A stretch of DNA of 64,000 nucleotides from Valencia hispanica (Eukaryota > Chordata > Actinopteri > Cyprinodontiformes > Valenciidae): positions 33,124,296 through 33,188,295 of the forward strand of contig OY747703.1 of NCBI GenBank assembly GCA_963556495.2. Reading direction: 5' to 3'. Below the pieces are notes generated by a model. That model was given only the letters and a program-made list of their open reading frames with translations, had not been told where the DNA came from and did no database searches. Made by a program: the position numbers and the translations under genes. Every line of letters starts with the position of its first letter. The stretch's first letter is position 1. This document shows, piece by piece, positions 45,101 to 55,100 of this stretch.

Positions 45101-47706
45101 TGAAGCCCAACGGGAAGATACAAACAGTAACAGCACTGAGTGAGTCCATATTTTTGTGTTTTCTTATGACGCATGGTAATAATACATTAATTAAGATGAC
45201 TTTTTTTTTTTTTATGTGAAGCTGTACGTTTGAAAGAAAGCGCTATAGAGCAGGACAATCTTAGAAGTCTGAGATATATTTATTTTCCAAATTGTTGCAT
45301 ACAGACATGCTGTGGGTTGTAAAGAGAAAGAAAAGTTTACAATCCCAACATAATCCTGCAGGGGTTACATGGAGGGCAACAAAAGAAACCTGGACCGAAA
45401 ACGAATGAATGACAAGGCATCCAAAAGTCCAAGAAAGTATTCAGAAAGCCTGTAAACCTTTGATCAGTCTGTTTGGAAGCGAAATCTGAAAGAAAAATCA
45501 GGGCTGGGTAATGATGAGTGTTGAGGTTTGTTGTTGTTTTATGGGGGATGTTTAACAGTTTCTTGTGTGTTTTTGTTTTCCCAGTGGGAGAGATTCGTCT
45601 TCAGACTACAAAACGGTAGGTGAAACTTTTTGCTGTACACGCCTGAGGAACAGTCCTGAGGGCTGAGAGGGAAGATGCAGTCAGACACTTCTGGGACAGG
45701 AATGGCTGCTACTCCAAAAACTAATTCCCACACAGACAAATGGATTAAAATTTTTTTTTTTTTTACTTTACTGGGTGATCAGTCAACGCTCAGAGTTTCT
45801 AAACATATCACAGCTCATTACTCCTTGCTCTGGCTGCACCTGTGCTAATTTATGCTAAAGTTGTAGCTTTCTGATTCTTTCTTTCTCCTCTTAGCTGTAC
45901 ATCAAGGTACTGCAGGAGAACATGACTCTGAAGGACAAGCTGCAGGAGATGGAGCTGCAGCTCAGCCAGAACAAAGTGGAGCTAGAGAGGCTGCAACAGG
46001 TTTGGCAGGTTTGCTGCTTCCTCTGCCTTTTTATCCTCGTTTCTGTTCGTGTCATGATATATCAGGATAGATACAAGCCAGAAATAAAAGTCTGAACTAT
46101 GTTATATTGATTCCAAAGGAATCTATAAACGATGAATACTGTTTGCGTATTTAGAAATGAACTAAGATATCTTCCTGTGATATTTGTGGGACAAACTTGA
46201 CACACTTTCTCTGTGTTGCAGAGTCAGGAGAGCACCACTGACAGACCGGCCCTGCTCGAGCTGGAGAGATTTGTGAGTCTACTTCAGAGGTTTAGCTTAA
46301 ACACCCAAGACAAAGCTAAGCTGCCATTTCCTGTCTTTTAGCCTTTAAGCTGCTCTCCCTCTGCTGGAAGACTCTGCTTTGTTAGGTGTGATAAATTACA
46401 AGCCTGCTGCAGAGAATGAGTATACAATGATAGCTCTGCAGTTTCAGCCTACGGGGTTGAACTGGTCGTTGTCTGAACTTGCTCAGTGTTTTGCAGCAAA
46501 AGCTGAAACATTTTTTGTTTCCTGATCCTTCTATGATTGGTTCACAGGAAAAACTGTCCCTCCAGAGGAAAGCAGTGGAACTGGAGGATGAGCTGAAGGT
46601 ACAAGCATTCGTTATTATTCTTGTTTTTCTGCTACTTTGGGTTATTTGAACGTTAATAACAGGTGCTTTTCCTTCATGCTGGTAAAGTTAAGCAGCTCTA
46701 CAAATCTACACACAACTGTGGTTAGAAGTTTACACAATCATCTGTTCTGTATGGTGGTTAATTTGGCCTTTTTAATGTTTTATACAGTTTATTGAAGGGG
46801 GAAATGAGGTAATGACATCCATCTTTTAATAGTTTAAAAGAACAATTAGATGCACAAATTTAAATCTAATGTGGAAATTATTCATACAGGCCCACTAATG
46901 CTTTTATATGTGTCCGTGAGCAAGTTGCAGAGAAACTACATGCTTTTTGTAGCCATCAACAAGGTTCTGGCATAATTCTGGCTGGAGTTCTGTAAACCTG
47001 TTGCTTTTCCAGCTTTAACACCATATTTCATACATTTTCAATAGGATTAGACAGATTAATGTAAATCTTCCTCATCCATTAAGAATAATCTTCTTAAACG
47101 AACAATCATTTCCAGGTTTCAACTGTCTGTTGATTTTAAGAGATGTTGGGAAATTTCGAGGGCACATCAGGACCCACATCATGATGCAGCCACCACCATG
47201 GTTGTCATTTCGTGCAATGTTGTTGGGTTTTGAACCTCCACTGAGAGGGATCATTTCAGTCAGATGATTGAAACTTGGACCTTGTTGGGTTTTACTAACA
47301 GGACAAAGATCACAAACACACATCAAGTGAAGATTTAGCTGGAATGGCCCAATCTCAACTAGGTTTAAAATCCAATCTGCTAAATTAGTCACTTGAAATT
47401 ATTGAACTAACTAAATCTGATAAGAGCGGTCAAACGCCCTGGCAGAGCTTGAAGTAAAACTTGCTGGGGGACATTAATCTAATAGTTATTGGGATTTTTT
47501 TCAAGATTATGACTGAAAAACTACACACAGAAAAGGACAACAACCATAGTGCCCTAGTAGTGTTTTTAAATGAACAAAGCTGATTCTGTACCACGGTTGT
47601 TTCTTTCTGTGTGTTGTAGGTTCTGGGGGACCTCAGAGCAGACAACCAGAGGCTCAAAGACGAGAACGCCGCCCTCATCCGTGTCATCAGCAAACTTTCC
47701 AGATGA
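30145..47706 (+). CDS. ppp1r12c: Myosin phosphatase targeting subunit, PPP1R12C-like (MBS85), complete
   Basis: This regulatory subunit brings PP1 catalytic subunit to myosin light chain and actin structures. Exons: 30145-30374, 34211-34385, 36726-36856, 37325-37443, 37954-38113, 38484-38628, 38717-38791, 38871-38950, 39187-39299, 39377-39444, 40099-40274, 40409-40496, 42410-42527, 43869-43984, 44605-44622, 45090-45139, 45595-45625, 45895-45999, 46222-46272, 46548-46598 and 47620-47706. All phases agree, giving about 728 aa (human 782). In order: [10 protein letters not shown]-terminus; PP1 docking motif RVRF at about residues 79-82; ankyrin repeats to about 350 ([45 protein letters not shown]); [15 protein letters not shown], diagnostic of the R12C paralogue; an acidic Glu-rich stretch; inhibitory site RRLTQ-GVTL with Thr near 519; second site RRSTGI with Thr near 590; C-terminal coiled coil and leucine zipper ending [13 protein letters not shown]. 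The position before the first inhibitory Thr is Leu, not the usual Ser. R12A is the alternative; R12C fits better. Confidence 0.95.
30375..32085. other. ppp1r12c intron 1, left part without recognised elements
   Basis: AT-rich intronic DNA following the GTGAGG donor at 30375. I see no exon or named repeat. First introns of this gene family can hold regulatory elements, but none is evident by eye. Confidence 0.35.
32090..32300 (-). repeat. LINE-type 3' terminal fragment
   Basis: The stretch 'caagtttatttataaagcgc' and 'gaccaaagcgctgtacagaa' is, on the minus strand, the terminal motif of a fish non-LTR element, similar to 35440-35530. It is only a short tail. Confidence 0.45.
32881..33830 (-). 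pseudogene. Tc1-like transposon, 5' truncated, different subfamily
   Basis: Minus-strand frames give [39 protein letters not shown] followed by LSDES (first Asp), [28 protein letters not shown] and [10 protein letters not shown] (Glu). The usual FQQDNAPCH has lost codons including the second catalytic Asp, so the enzyme would be dead even without its stop codons. The 3' terminal repeat starts 'cactttattaggtacacctt'. The 5' repeat is missing. It lies antisense in ppp1r12c intron 1. Confidence 0.8.
34690..36620. mobile_element. Tc1-type inverted-repeat element carrying a LINE insert
   Basis: The left end 'gattttatgtaacagaccaa' plus 'cacaaagta' is repeated inverted at the right end (36540-36590). 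The left interior matches a fish repeat phrase ('ggactttgactaggccattc'). A LINE fragment sits in the middle on the minus strand. It fills most of ppp1r12c intron 2. Confidence 0.6.
35440..36260 (-). mobile_element. LINE reverse transcriptase C-terminal fragment
   Basis: Minus frames show [14 protein letters not shown], where the catalytic ADD of the RT active site is changed to AND, then [19 protein letters not shown] and [19 protein letters not shown]. These are the palm and C-terminal segments of a fish non-LTR element; the clade was not resolved. Several frames are needed to read it. Confidence 0.7.
37252..37303. repeat. (TG)n(TA)n microsatellite
   Basis: A compound TG then TA run ends about 20 bp before the acceptor of ppp1r12c exon 4 (37325). 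Length change here could affect the branch-point and pyrimidine region. Confidence 0.9.
40409..40496 (+). other. ppp1r12c: ppp1r12c exon with inhibitory phosphorylation site, variant RRLTQ
   Basis: The exon encodes [19 protein letters not shown] followed by SRRLTQ and is spliced to [13 protein letters not shown] in the next exon (42410). This matches the MYPT-family sequence RRSTQGVTLTDL, whose Thr is phosphorylated by Rho kinase and ZIPK to inhibit PP1. The Thr is kept. The Ser just before it, a PKA/PKG site that blocks phosphorylation of the Thr in MYPT1, is replaced by Leu (codon CTC). Confidence 0.85.
40497..42409. other. ppp1r12c intron 12
   Basis: AT-rich intron between the RRLTQ exon and the GVTLTEL exon. 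No repeat ends, RNA genes or extra in-phase exons were recognised. In related genes the inhibitory motif is likewise split at this codon. Confidence 0.4.
42528..43868. other. ppp1r12c intron 13
   Basis: Mostly AT-rich. A short piece near 43380-43420 ('ggtgtgcctcagggcggcag') resembles the VPQG block of a LINE reverse transcriptase but is too short to call. No extra exon is supported. Confidence 0.35.
44605..44622 (+). other. ppp1r12c: 18-nt in-frame microexon of ppp1r12c
   Basis: The 18 nt GCCTTCACAGAACAGCTG encode AFTEQL and sit between an acceptor (CTCCAAG) and a strong donor (GTAAGT). Both flanking exons join in phase 0 with or without it, so it can be skipped without changing frame. It lies directly after the exon with RRSTGI. 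It is inferred from splice signals only. Confidence 0.5.
46735..47560. pseudogene. Highly decayed Tc1-like relic
   Basis: Fragments such as 'ccacatcatgatgcagccac' plus 'caccatgg' (reverse of the GGG-IMMWG block) and 'aaacacacatcaagtgaaga' (equivalent to the DPKHTS region) suggest a Tc1 copy. The left end 'ggttagaagtttacacaatc' is like a terminal repeat. It lies in the last intron of ppp1r12c. Confidence 0.45.
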
Positions 47707-48110
47707 ACTGCAATAACCATACAGACACAAAGTATTACACGACTCATCTGTTGCCCAAACTCAGAGGACGCAAACCAGTAAAGGGGGACACAGTGTGGAA
47801 CTGCAGACGTCCAGTTCGCTGCCTGCCAGTGTTTGGGTCTTTATGTTTTGGCAGATCTACTGTTAAACAAGGCAAACTGCACCTCCTGTGGACCGGCGGG
47901 ATGTTCACATCCACTTTTATATTAGGTTTTTATTGTATTTTTTTACCTGTGATGTTTTATTGTGCTTTGCTTCAGTGATCCTTTGTATAAAATCTGCATT
48001 CAGACTTGAAGCCATGCACAGCGATGGCTCACAGTAAAGGGTGTGTCTCACACAAGACTTAAATGTGCCAAAAGGAAAAAAATAAAATTAGTCCCAGTTT
48101 TGCACATTTT
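47707..48110 (+). other. ppp1r12c: Proximal 3' UTR of ppp1r12c
   Basis: Sequence after the stop codon at 47704-47706 has no coding character. An AATAAA at 48081-48086 is the first candidate poly(A) signal; another lies at 49384-49389. The distal end of the UTR is uncertain and it may extend further into the gap before the convergent arhgdia gene. Confidence 0.4.
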
Positions 48111-50784
48111 TCAGGTAAAAAATGGGCAGTATTGTTTCTCAGGATGAGTCTTTTGTTCAACGCTTGCTGTTGTCAGTCGGCTGCTGTACCAGTGGACCAA
48201 AAGCCTGCATGCTCATCTTTCCCTGCTCCTCTGTGTGCACTTCACATGTTTATATTGCAGCCGCCTGTGGGGTGCATTGATGTAAAGGTGTGTTTGAATA
48301 CTGCTGTGTTACAGACTGAGTGTTTGGGTGCTAACAGAGACATTGTGAGGTGAAGCTCAGGTTCAGATACTTCAAATAATGTTACAGTTCAGATCTCTTT
48401 CTGAAGGTTAAGGAGAATCTGACCTCCTTACTGTATGTTTTTTTTTTTTTTGCTATGTTGACTGGACAATTCTTAGTATTCACCCTGTGACGGACAGCTG
48501 TTTAACAGACAGGCCAGATGGGTCATCCTTTGAATGTTTACTTCCTTCAGAGAGAGAAATGCATGTCAAATTGTATTTTGAAGCTGTGCCTTTGAATATA
48601 CATTTGTAAGTAATATTTCTATTTTGCTTTGGCATTGTACAAGGTTGAGTATAAAATACAACGTGGGCAGAAATGATTAAGGATCCACTGCTTTTTCCTG
48701 CTTGACTTTAACTGAAAATATTACTGTGTCGATATATTGTAAAATGTTTGTAATAATGTTTGTGCCATTACAAAATCATTCCACCAGAGGGCGCTGATGC
48801 ATCCCCAGTTTTTACAGGTTTCCTTATGAACTCAGAGCTGGGTCTGATGTCCCACCCTGGTTAAACTTTCCAGGTAACCTAGGGGGAAAATGGGGTGAGA
48901 TAGGCTGGCCAAGAGGAAAAGACGTAAAGAAAAAAAGCTCTGGCCACATATGCAGCAAAGTACTGTAAAATAACTGACATGTTTGTCAGTAAGGGGACAG
49001 GTTGACTTAAAACAAGTTTTGAGTTGTAACAAAGGATATTGCAAACCTTAGAATATGGTCAACTACATAAACAAGAAAATACATATGAATATTGAAAGCC
49101 TTGTTTTATCTAACCTTTTACTGAATCTGAGAAGTTGGGATATTATAGGTGGCTTTTGGATGTTTCCTTACAAACATGCAGAAGGCTGCAGTGTCAGCAG
49201 CACAAGAGCTGCTGCGGTCACAGTAGTGGTGAACAGCAGTGTTTACGAATTAGAGCAGGAACAATTAAGAGTACAAACATACAGACTGCTATTAGAATCA
49301 TTTGTGCTTCACTTATGCTCAATATGCAACAAACGTTACAAATCTAGATTATTTAAAGGGACGGTGTTTAAAGTTTCCTTGTAAATAAACCTACACATCT
49401 GCAGTGCACCACCTGTGCACATCTCACTTGTATTACTATGGTTGACACAGTAGTCAAATTATAACAAGTCTGGTACCTGTTAGTTTATGAAATAGGATTA
49501 GTCTCATGTTTAGGTGGATGATGGTGTAACCTATTTTATTTCATCTACTTCTACACTGGTAAATGTGCCATTTACCAGTGTAGAAGTAGATGAAATAGAA
49601 TTTCAGTTTATGCGATTTGAGCACATTATTGCAGCAGAAGAGAAATGTTTATTTTGTAGGGGAAAGAAACAGAAAAAGCTGTGTGTGTAGCGTTGTTTTC
49701 CACATCAGTAGGCGCCCAACCCAGGACCTCGAGATCTACCATCCTACAAATTTTAGATGTATCCCAGCTCCAACAAACCTGAATCAAATTGTTCAATTCC
49801 CTCAGCAGTCTGTCAGCTCTGCAGAGGCCTGGTAACGAGGCCTTCGTTTGATTCAGCTGTGATGAGAAGGGATGCACCTAAAAGTTGCTGGATGGTCGAT
49901 CTCGAGGACCAGGCTCAGGCAGCCCTGCTCTAGACGTTTTGCATTAATTGGGTGGTGGTGGCTTGGGATGGTCTCAAATTTCCAGCCTGCCCCTGGTTCC
50001 AGGTGAAGTCGCCAGGGTTAATATGCAACATGGAAGTGTGGAATTTGATTACATTATTTTCCAGGTTTGGATCGGAAAGGAAACAAAATTGAGTATGGAT
50101 AAAAATATTTGTATTTGTTAAGCATCTGTCCGTTCCTGTGTACTCTCTGGTTTCCATTCCTCATTCTTATGCTTTTTCATTTCATTCTTGTGTTCATCCA
50201 TCGGTTCCTCTTTTTTACATCTATCCTTGTGTCTATACTTTTATTCCTCCTTCCTTCTGTCCTACTTTAATTACTTTTTGTGCCCTTTCTTTCGTTTAGT
50301 TTTTTTCCATGTCACACCTCAACCATCGTAAAAAAAGCCACCCTAAATTTGTAGCGATGTTTAGTAGCTGTTCTACAATAAAAGCAAAAGACTTAAAGTC
50401 TGGAATTGTATCCGTCCCAACAGTTTACATTTGTGATGGTAGGACAGAAACTAAGGTCGTTTTGGCACATTTCTCAAACTTGCTATGGAGACCTAGTGTC
50501 CCCAAGATCCCGCTCTTTACTGCCGTTCTCTAACAGGAACCCGTGGAAATTTCATTCAGATTTTTTCTAAAGCCTCAATTTAAAAGGTTTTGGTTCAACT
50601 TATTTTAAAGCAATCATTAGCGGTGCCAATAAATTAATAACTCTCAAAAACAAGTGTTCAATTGATCAACTCCCTAAAGATAACCACTTCCTTTTTAAAG
50701 CATCGAAGTTGAAATGTTTTGATTTAAATCTTTAAATTCTCTGGTAATCTCATACTACTTCACTCCAAAACACTGTATCAGAGG
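48111..50784. other. Gap between convergent ppp1r12c and arhgdia
   Basis: Apart from the 29-bp hairpin, I see no gene, named repeat or RNA in this 2.7 kb. Part may be distal 3' UTR of ppp1r12c (alternative AATAAA at 49384-49389). Confidence 0.35.
49537..49597. repeat. Perfect 29-bp inverted repeat with 3-nt loop
   Basis: Left arm 49537-49565 is exactly complementary to right arm 49569-49597, with TGC between them. The arms contain 'tcatctacttctacactggt' and its complement. Sequence outside the arms is unrelated. It lies between the convergent ends of ppp1r12c and arhgdia. Confidence 0.9.
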
Positions 50785-52192
50785 CCAAGTTGAGCAAAAA
50801 TCTTTATTGACCAATAAGAGCAACCACAAATGATATAATATACAACCCCACCAGCATGCCAGCGTTTTCATAGAAACTGTACAATGTGAAGGAATGTATG
50901 GTGCAGGGTTACATAGCAATGAGAAGAAAGTGTTTTACATCCAGATGTTCTGGTACAGTACAAGTTTATTTAATTTAATCTAACATTGGTTAGTTTAGTG
51001 TCACCTGATCTGGTGTTGTGGGTGGGTTTCTCTCAGTCAGCAGGTCGAGACCAGGCGCCGCCGAGGTCTGTGTCGGCAGCAGCAGCAGGCGGTGCCTGGC
51101 TCAGCCTCCTCCACACCTCTTGACAATCACAATGAGCAATGTAGTGGGAATGGTGTACAATAAGGCAAAAGGGAACAACACAACACAAAAGCTTTATAAT
51201 GTTAGCTTTCCTCCACATGACTGTAGTTTGGTACTAAGGCCTCATGGCTGAAGCAAGGTTGCCAATACTGGATGTGTGGTTCGTTTTATCCCCCAATTCA
51301 GTCGGGACATTCAGTCAACTCCAGAGAACGGGAATTAAGATTTTTTTTGGGGGGGGGGAATGTGCAGAGCTGCAAACCAGTAACCTCCACTACAGGAGGG
51401 CTACAGGTGGTAGTGAAACGAAGCCTTTAAGGAACAGACCAACTGATAGCAGAGCCCTGCTCATACACTGAAGACACATTGATAAGTTTAGACATAAGGC
51501 AGCTACTCGACACTCCCTTGTTGACTTTGGCCCCAGCCTCCTGGATACAGGGGGGGTGGGCGAATACATTTAGTGAAGGTGCTACAGAGCAGCTCCGATC
51601 GAACGGTTACAAGGCAGGTATTGGTTCTTGTATCAAAAGACACCAAGCAAAAGGAATGGTACTGTGAGGGGGGGGGGGGGGGGGGCAGATGCGGTGGGGT
51701 TAGCTATGAATACAACAGCTGATAAACATGTGAATACAGTCACATTACACAACCATTGATACAATTAGATATAAAAAAGGCAAACATAAGTTGATTGTAC
51801 AGTTGCTTGTCCACATGTACGTCATGCTGAAAGAGGAAGACACCGTTCTGGTGGGGGTGGGGTTAATCTCTTCAAGCAGCTAAAACCAGGAGGACCAGAG
51901 CTGGATATGAGGAGGTTTAGTGCTACATAGCAGGTCTGAACAGAGGAGGGTCGTGTGCAACCAATGAGACGCCGTGCAGGTAGTGATGAAATGGACGGAG
52001 AAAGGCAGGGTGAGCTTGTTAAGACAGTCGGGCCACAACTAAGGCATGAGAGCATGAAATGCAAAGAAAAACAAAGAAGGCAGAAATGGTGGAAACAGGA
52101 TGAGGATGGGAGGAGGAAAGAAGGAGAAGAGCTGGGGTGGAGAGATTTTCCCTCCATCACACACTCCCCCCTCCAAAACACAAAGGCCTCTT
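50785..52192 (-). other. arhgdia: 3' untranslated region of the Rho GDI gene
   Basis: The stop codon of the Rho GDI gene is at 52193-52195. Reading down the minus strand, the first convincing AATAAA is at 50803-50808, followed by a GT-rich stretch (CAGTGTTTTGGAGTG), which fits a cleavage site near 50785. This makes a 3' UTR of about 1.4 kb. It contains an unbroken 18-nt C tract in mRNA sense (plus-strand G18 at 51668-51685) and a shorter C10 at 51349-51358. No ORF inside it looks real. The extent is inferred; no transcript data are available. Confidence 0.6.
50803..50808 (-). terminator. Candidate poly(A) signal AATAAA of arhgdia
   Basis: A canonical AATAAA on the minus strand lies about 1.4 kb after the Rho GDI stop, with GT-rich sequence on its downstream side. 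It is the best-placed signal in this interval. Confidence 0.55.
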
Positions 52193-55100
52193 TTAATCGT
52201 TCCAGTCTTTCTTGATGTTGAGGTTCCACTCCCAGGACAGGTGATCGTGCTTGTCGTCGTCAGTAAATTTGGATTTGATGACGTAGTTGCCGCGGGCCAG
52301 CATGCCTTTAGGAGCCTCTTCCATCGTGGTCAGGAAGTCGTACTCATTCGGGCGAGGCCCGTAGCTGCCCACCATGTAGTCCGATTTATCAACTGTGAAG
52401 AAAACGGGAAACAGTTTGTCTTCATGTGTATTATATAATTATATATATATATTTTGTTCTGTAGGGCTGCACAGTGGTGCAGTTGGTAGCACTATTGCCT
52501 TGCAGCAAGAAAGTCTTTCTGCATGGAGTTTGCATGTTCTCCCTGTGCATGCATTGGTTCTCTCAGGGTACTCTGGCTTCCTCCCACAGTCCAAACACAT
52601 GATTTAGGTTAATTGGCCTTTCTAAATTGAGTGTGTGTGTGCATGGCTGTTTGTCCTGTGTGTCTCTGTGATGGACTGGTGACCTGTACCCCGCCTCCCG
52701 CCCGATGAACGCTGCAGACCGCCAGGCTCCCACAACCCTGCATAGGATGGATGGTATAGATAATGGATGGATATTTGTTCCGATTGTCACTGTTATTCCC
52801 TTGTCGTTTCCTCAGGAGTTTAACATCAATGTGCTTTTAGGCACCTGACCAACAGCTACAGATGAAGATTGGTCAGGCAGATATTTGTCTTTTTTATTAT
52901 CTAGAGGCTAATCGTTTAGCTCAAATCTCAATCTTATTTCATCATAATTGTTTCAGTATATAATTATCTCCAGGGGATGAGATTCTGAGCCGGTTTGTTG
53001 CACTCCGTCTTGAGTTTCAGTCTAGTCATGCATAGTTTTATTATGAGTTTCACTCAATGCAAAAACGAAGAAATTTTTGCGATATATTCAACCTATTTAA
53101 AAAAAAAAAGGTATTCCTCAAAATATTAATGGGCAACTGATGATTCCATGACAATCCCATGTGAATAAAGAGTTGCATGATAACATTTTTCCCTTTTGAA
53201 TTAAATAAAAACCTTCAAATACAGTAATAAGTTATGCTATTGGCTGCTTATGACGTTACTGGTTTAACATTAAACCAAAATCGGGGCGGCTGTAGTTCAG
53301 TGGTAGAGTTGTCGGTCCAGAAATCGTGGGTTCGATTCCAGCTTCCGCCCACTACGTCGTCGTGTCTTTGGGCAAGACACTTCACCTACCCGCCAACTGG
53401 TGTTGGCCAGAGGGGCCGATTCTGTCAGTCTGCCCCAAGGCAGCTGTGGCTATAATCATAGCTTGCTTCCACCAGTGTGTGATGGTGAGAGTGAATGAAT
53501 AATGGAGTTGTAAAGCGCTTTGAGGGTCTCGAAAAGCGCTATATAAATGCAAGCCATTATTATTATTATTATTATTAAAAAGCTCAACTGAAAATGGAAA
53601 AAGTGCAGCCTTTAAGTGAACAATAAATAATTAGGACTGCATTGCTTGGTGACAAACTCTTTTGAGCAATTTGCTCATCAAAAATTAGTTTATAATAATG
53701 GCTTGCATTTAAATAACCTTTTTGTCTGATTATATAACGCTATAATGTTTTGTGTATGCTTTTTGCTGTTTTTACATTATATGCTTTGTAATGCCTTGAT
53801 GCATCTGTGTGTGCTTCTTGTTTTATTGCTGTTTTTACTTTGTATGCTTTGTCTGTGTTTTACTGCCATTTGTATTTTACCACTTAATCATGTAAAGCAC
53901 CTTGAATCACCTTGTTGTTAAAAGTGTTGTATACAAATAAAATTGCTTTGCCTTTTGAGACCTTCAAAGCACTTAACACCATTATTCATTCCCTCTCACA
54001 TTCAAACACTGGTGGAAGCAAGCTACGATTGTAGCCACATCTGCCCTGGGCCCCTCTGGCCATCACCACTAGGTGGGTGTAGGTGAAGTGTCTTGCCCAA
54101 GGACACAACAGCATGTAGCAGGCGGAAGCAGGAATCGAATTTCTGGGTCGCGACCACTGAGCCACATCCGCCCCACAGTTTAGTGTATAGCGAGGCTTCC
54201 TATTCATCTGTTCTACGAACTGTTATTGGCTTGAAAACTTTATTAGCAAATTATGTTATGGACTGTAATACACTTAAAATGACCAAAACCATTACCTTGC
54301 TAGTCATTATTACATTACTGGTTGATACAAGTCTGCTTTCATACATCTTATGTATCATAAGTTTACATGTTTTTCTGTTAGTTTTTATAAATTATAATTT
54401 TTATCTTCTACAGATTAGCTCTCTTTGAATTCTGGAGGGATCCTGATTCCAAAGAAACCCAATCGGTAGTGTTAAGACCGTCTGGTCCTTTTCCTTATTG
54501 CTGAATCTGTTAAAAGTGTTAACATTAAGGAGATGTGAGAAGATCATTATCAAATGCCCAGCTGCTGTCGAGTTCAGGTTTCCATGGTGACCATCAGTAC
54601 AGCATTGCATCAAATACTGCCATCATAAGGAATGCTCTTCCATGTCTGAACAAGTTAAGACTGATGATTTGACGGCTAACACTGAATGGTAAAAATCATG
54701 CCATCTACTGGCATAAATTATATTGCATCTGTGTTTTATTTTAAACAGGGTTCCCTCACATTTTCCGAGTGAAAAAGCCAAAGGTTTCCAGACTTCTCAG
54801 TTCTCAGTCGGTTTCTGAGCTCAGGTTTTAAATATGGAGCCTGCAAAAATCAGAGCAGAGGAAAGGATGGACTGATGGTGTACTAACAGATGTAACAAAG
54901 ATAGCAATGACTGGACAATTTGCTGGATGGATGGATGGAAGGAAGGTTGGTTGAAAAAATTATTGATGAGGATGGATGGATGACTAGTTGGATGAATGGA
55001 CAAATTGTTAGATGAACAGATGTTAACGTATGAAAGGCTCGATTAATTAATAGACAGGATGGATGACTATCAGAAACAGACACATTTTTCGATATTTTTC

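Noticed and set aside
51822..52229. 135-codon minus ORF overlapping the Rho GDI stop
   Set aside because: It is a shifted frame of the last exon and C-rich 3' UTR with low complexity.
53280..53350. Possible functional tRNA gene
   Set aside because: The A and B boxes are present, but the fold is incomplete and the sequence runs into a SINE body and (ATT)n tail.
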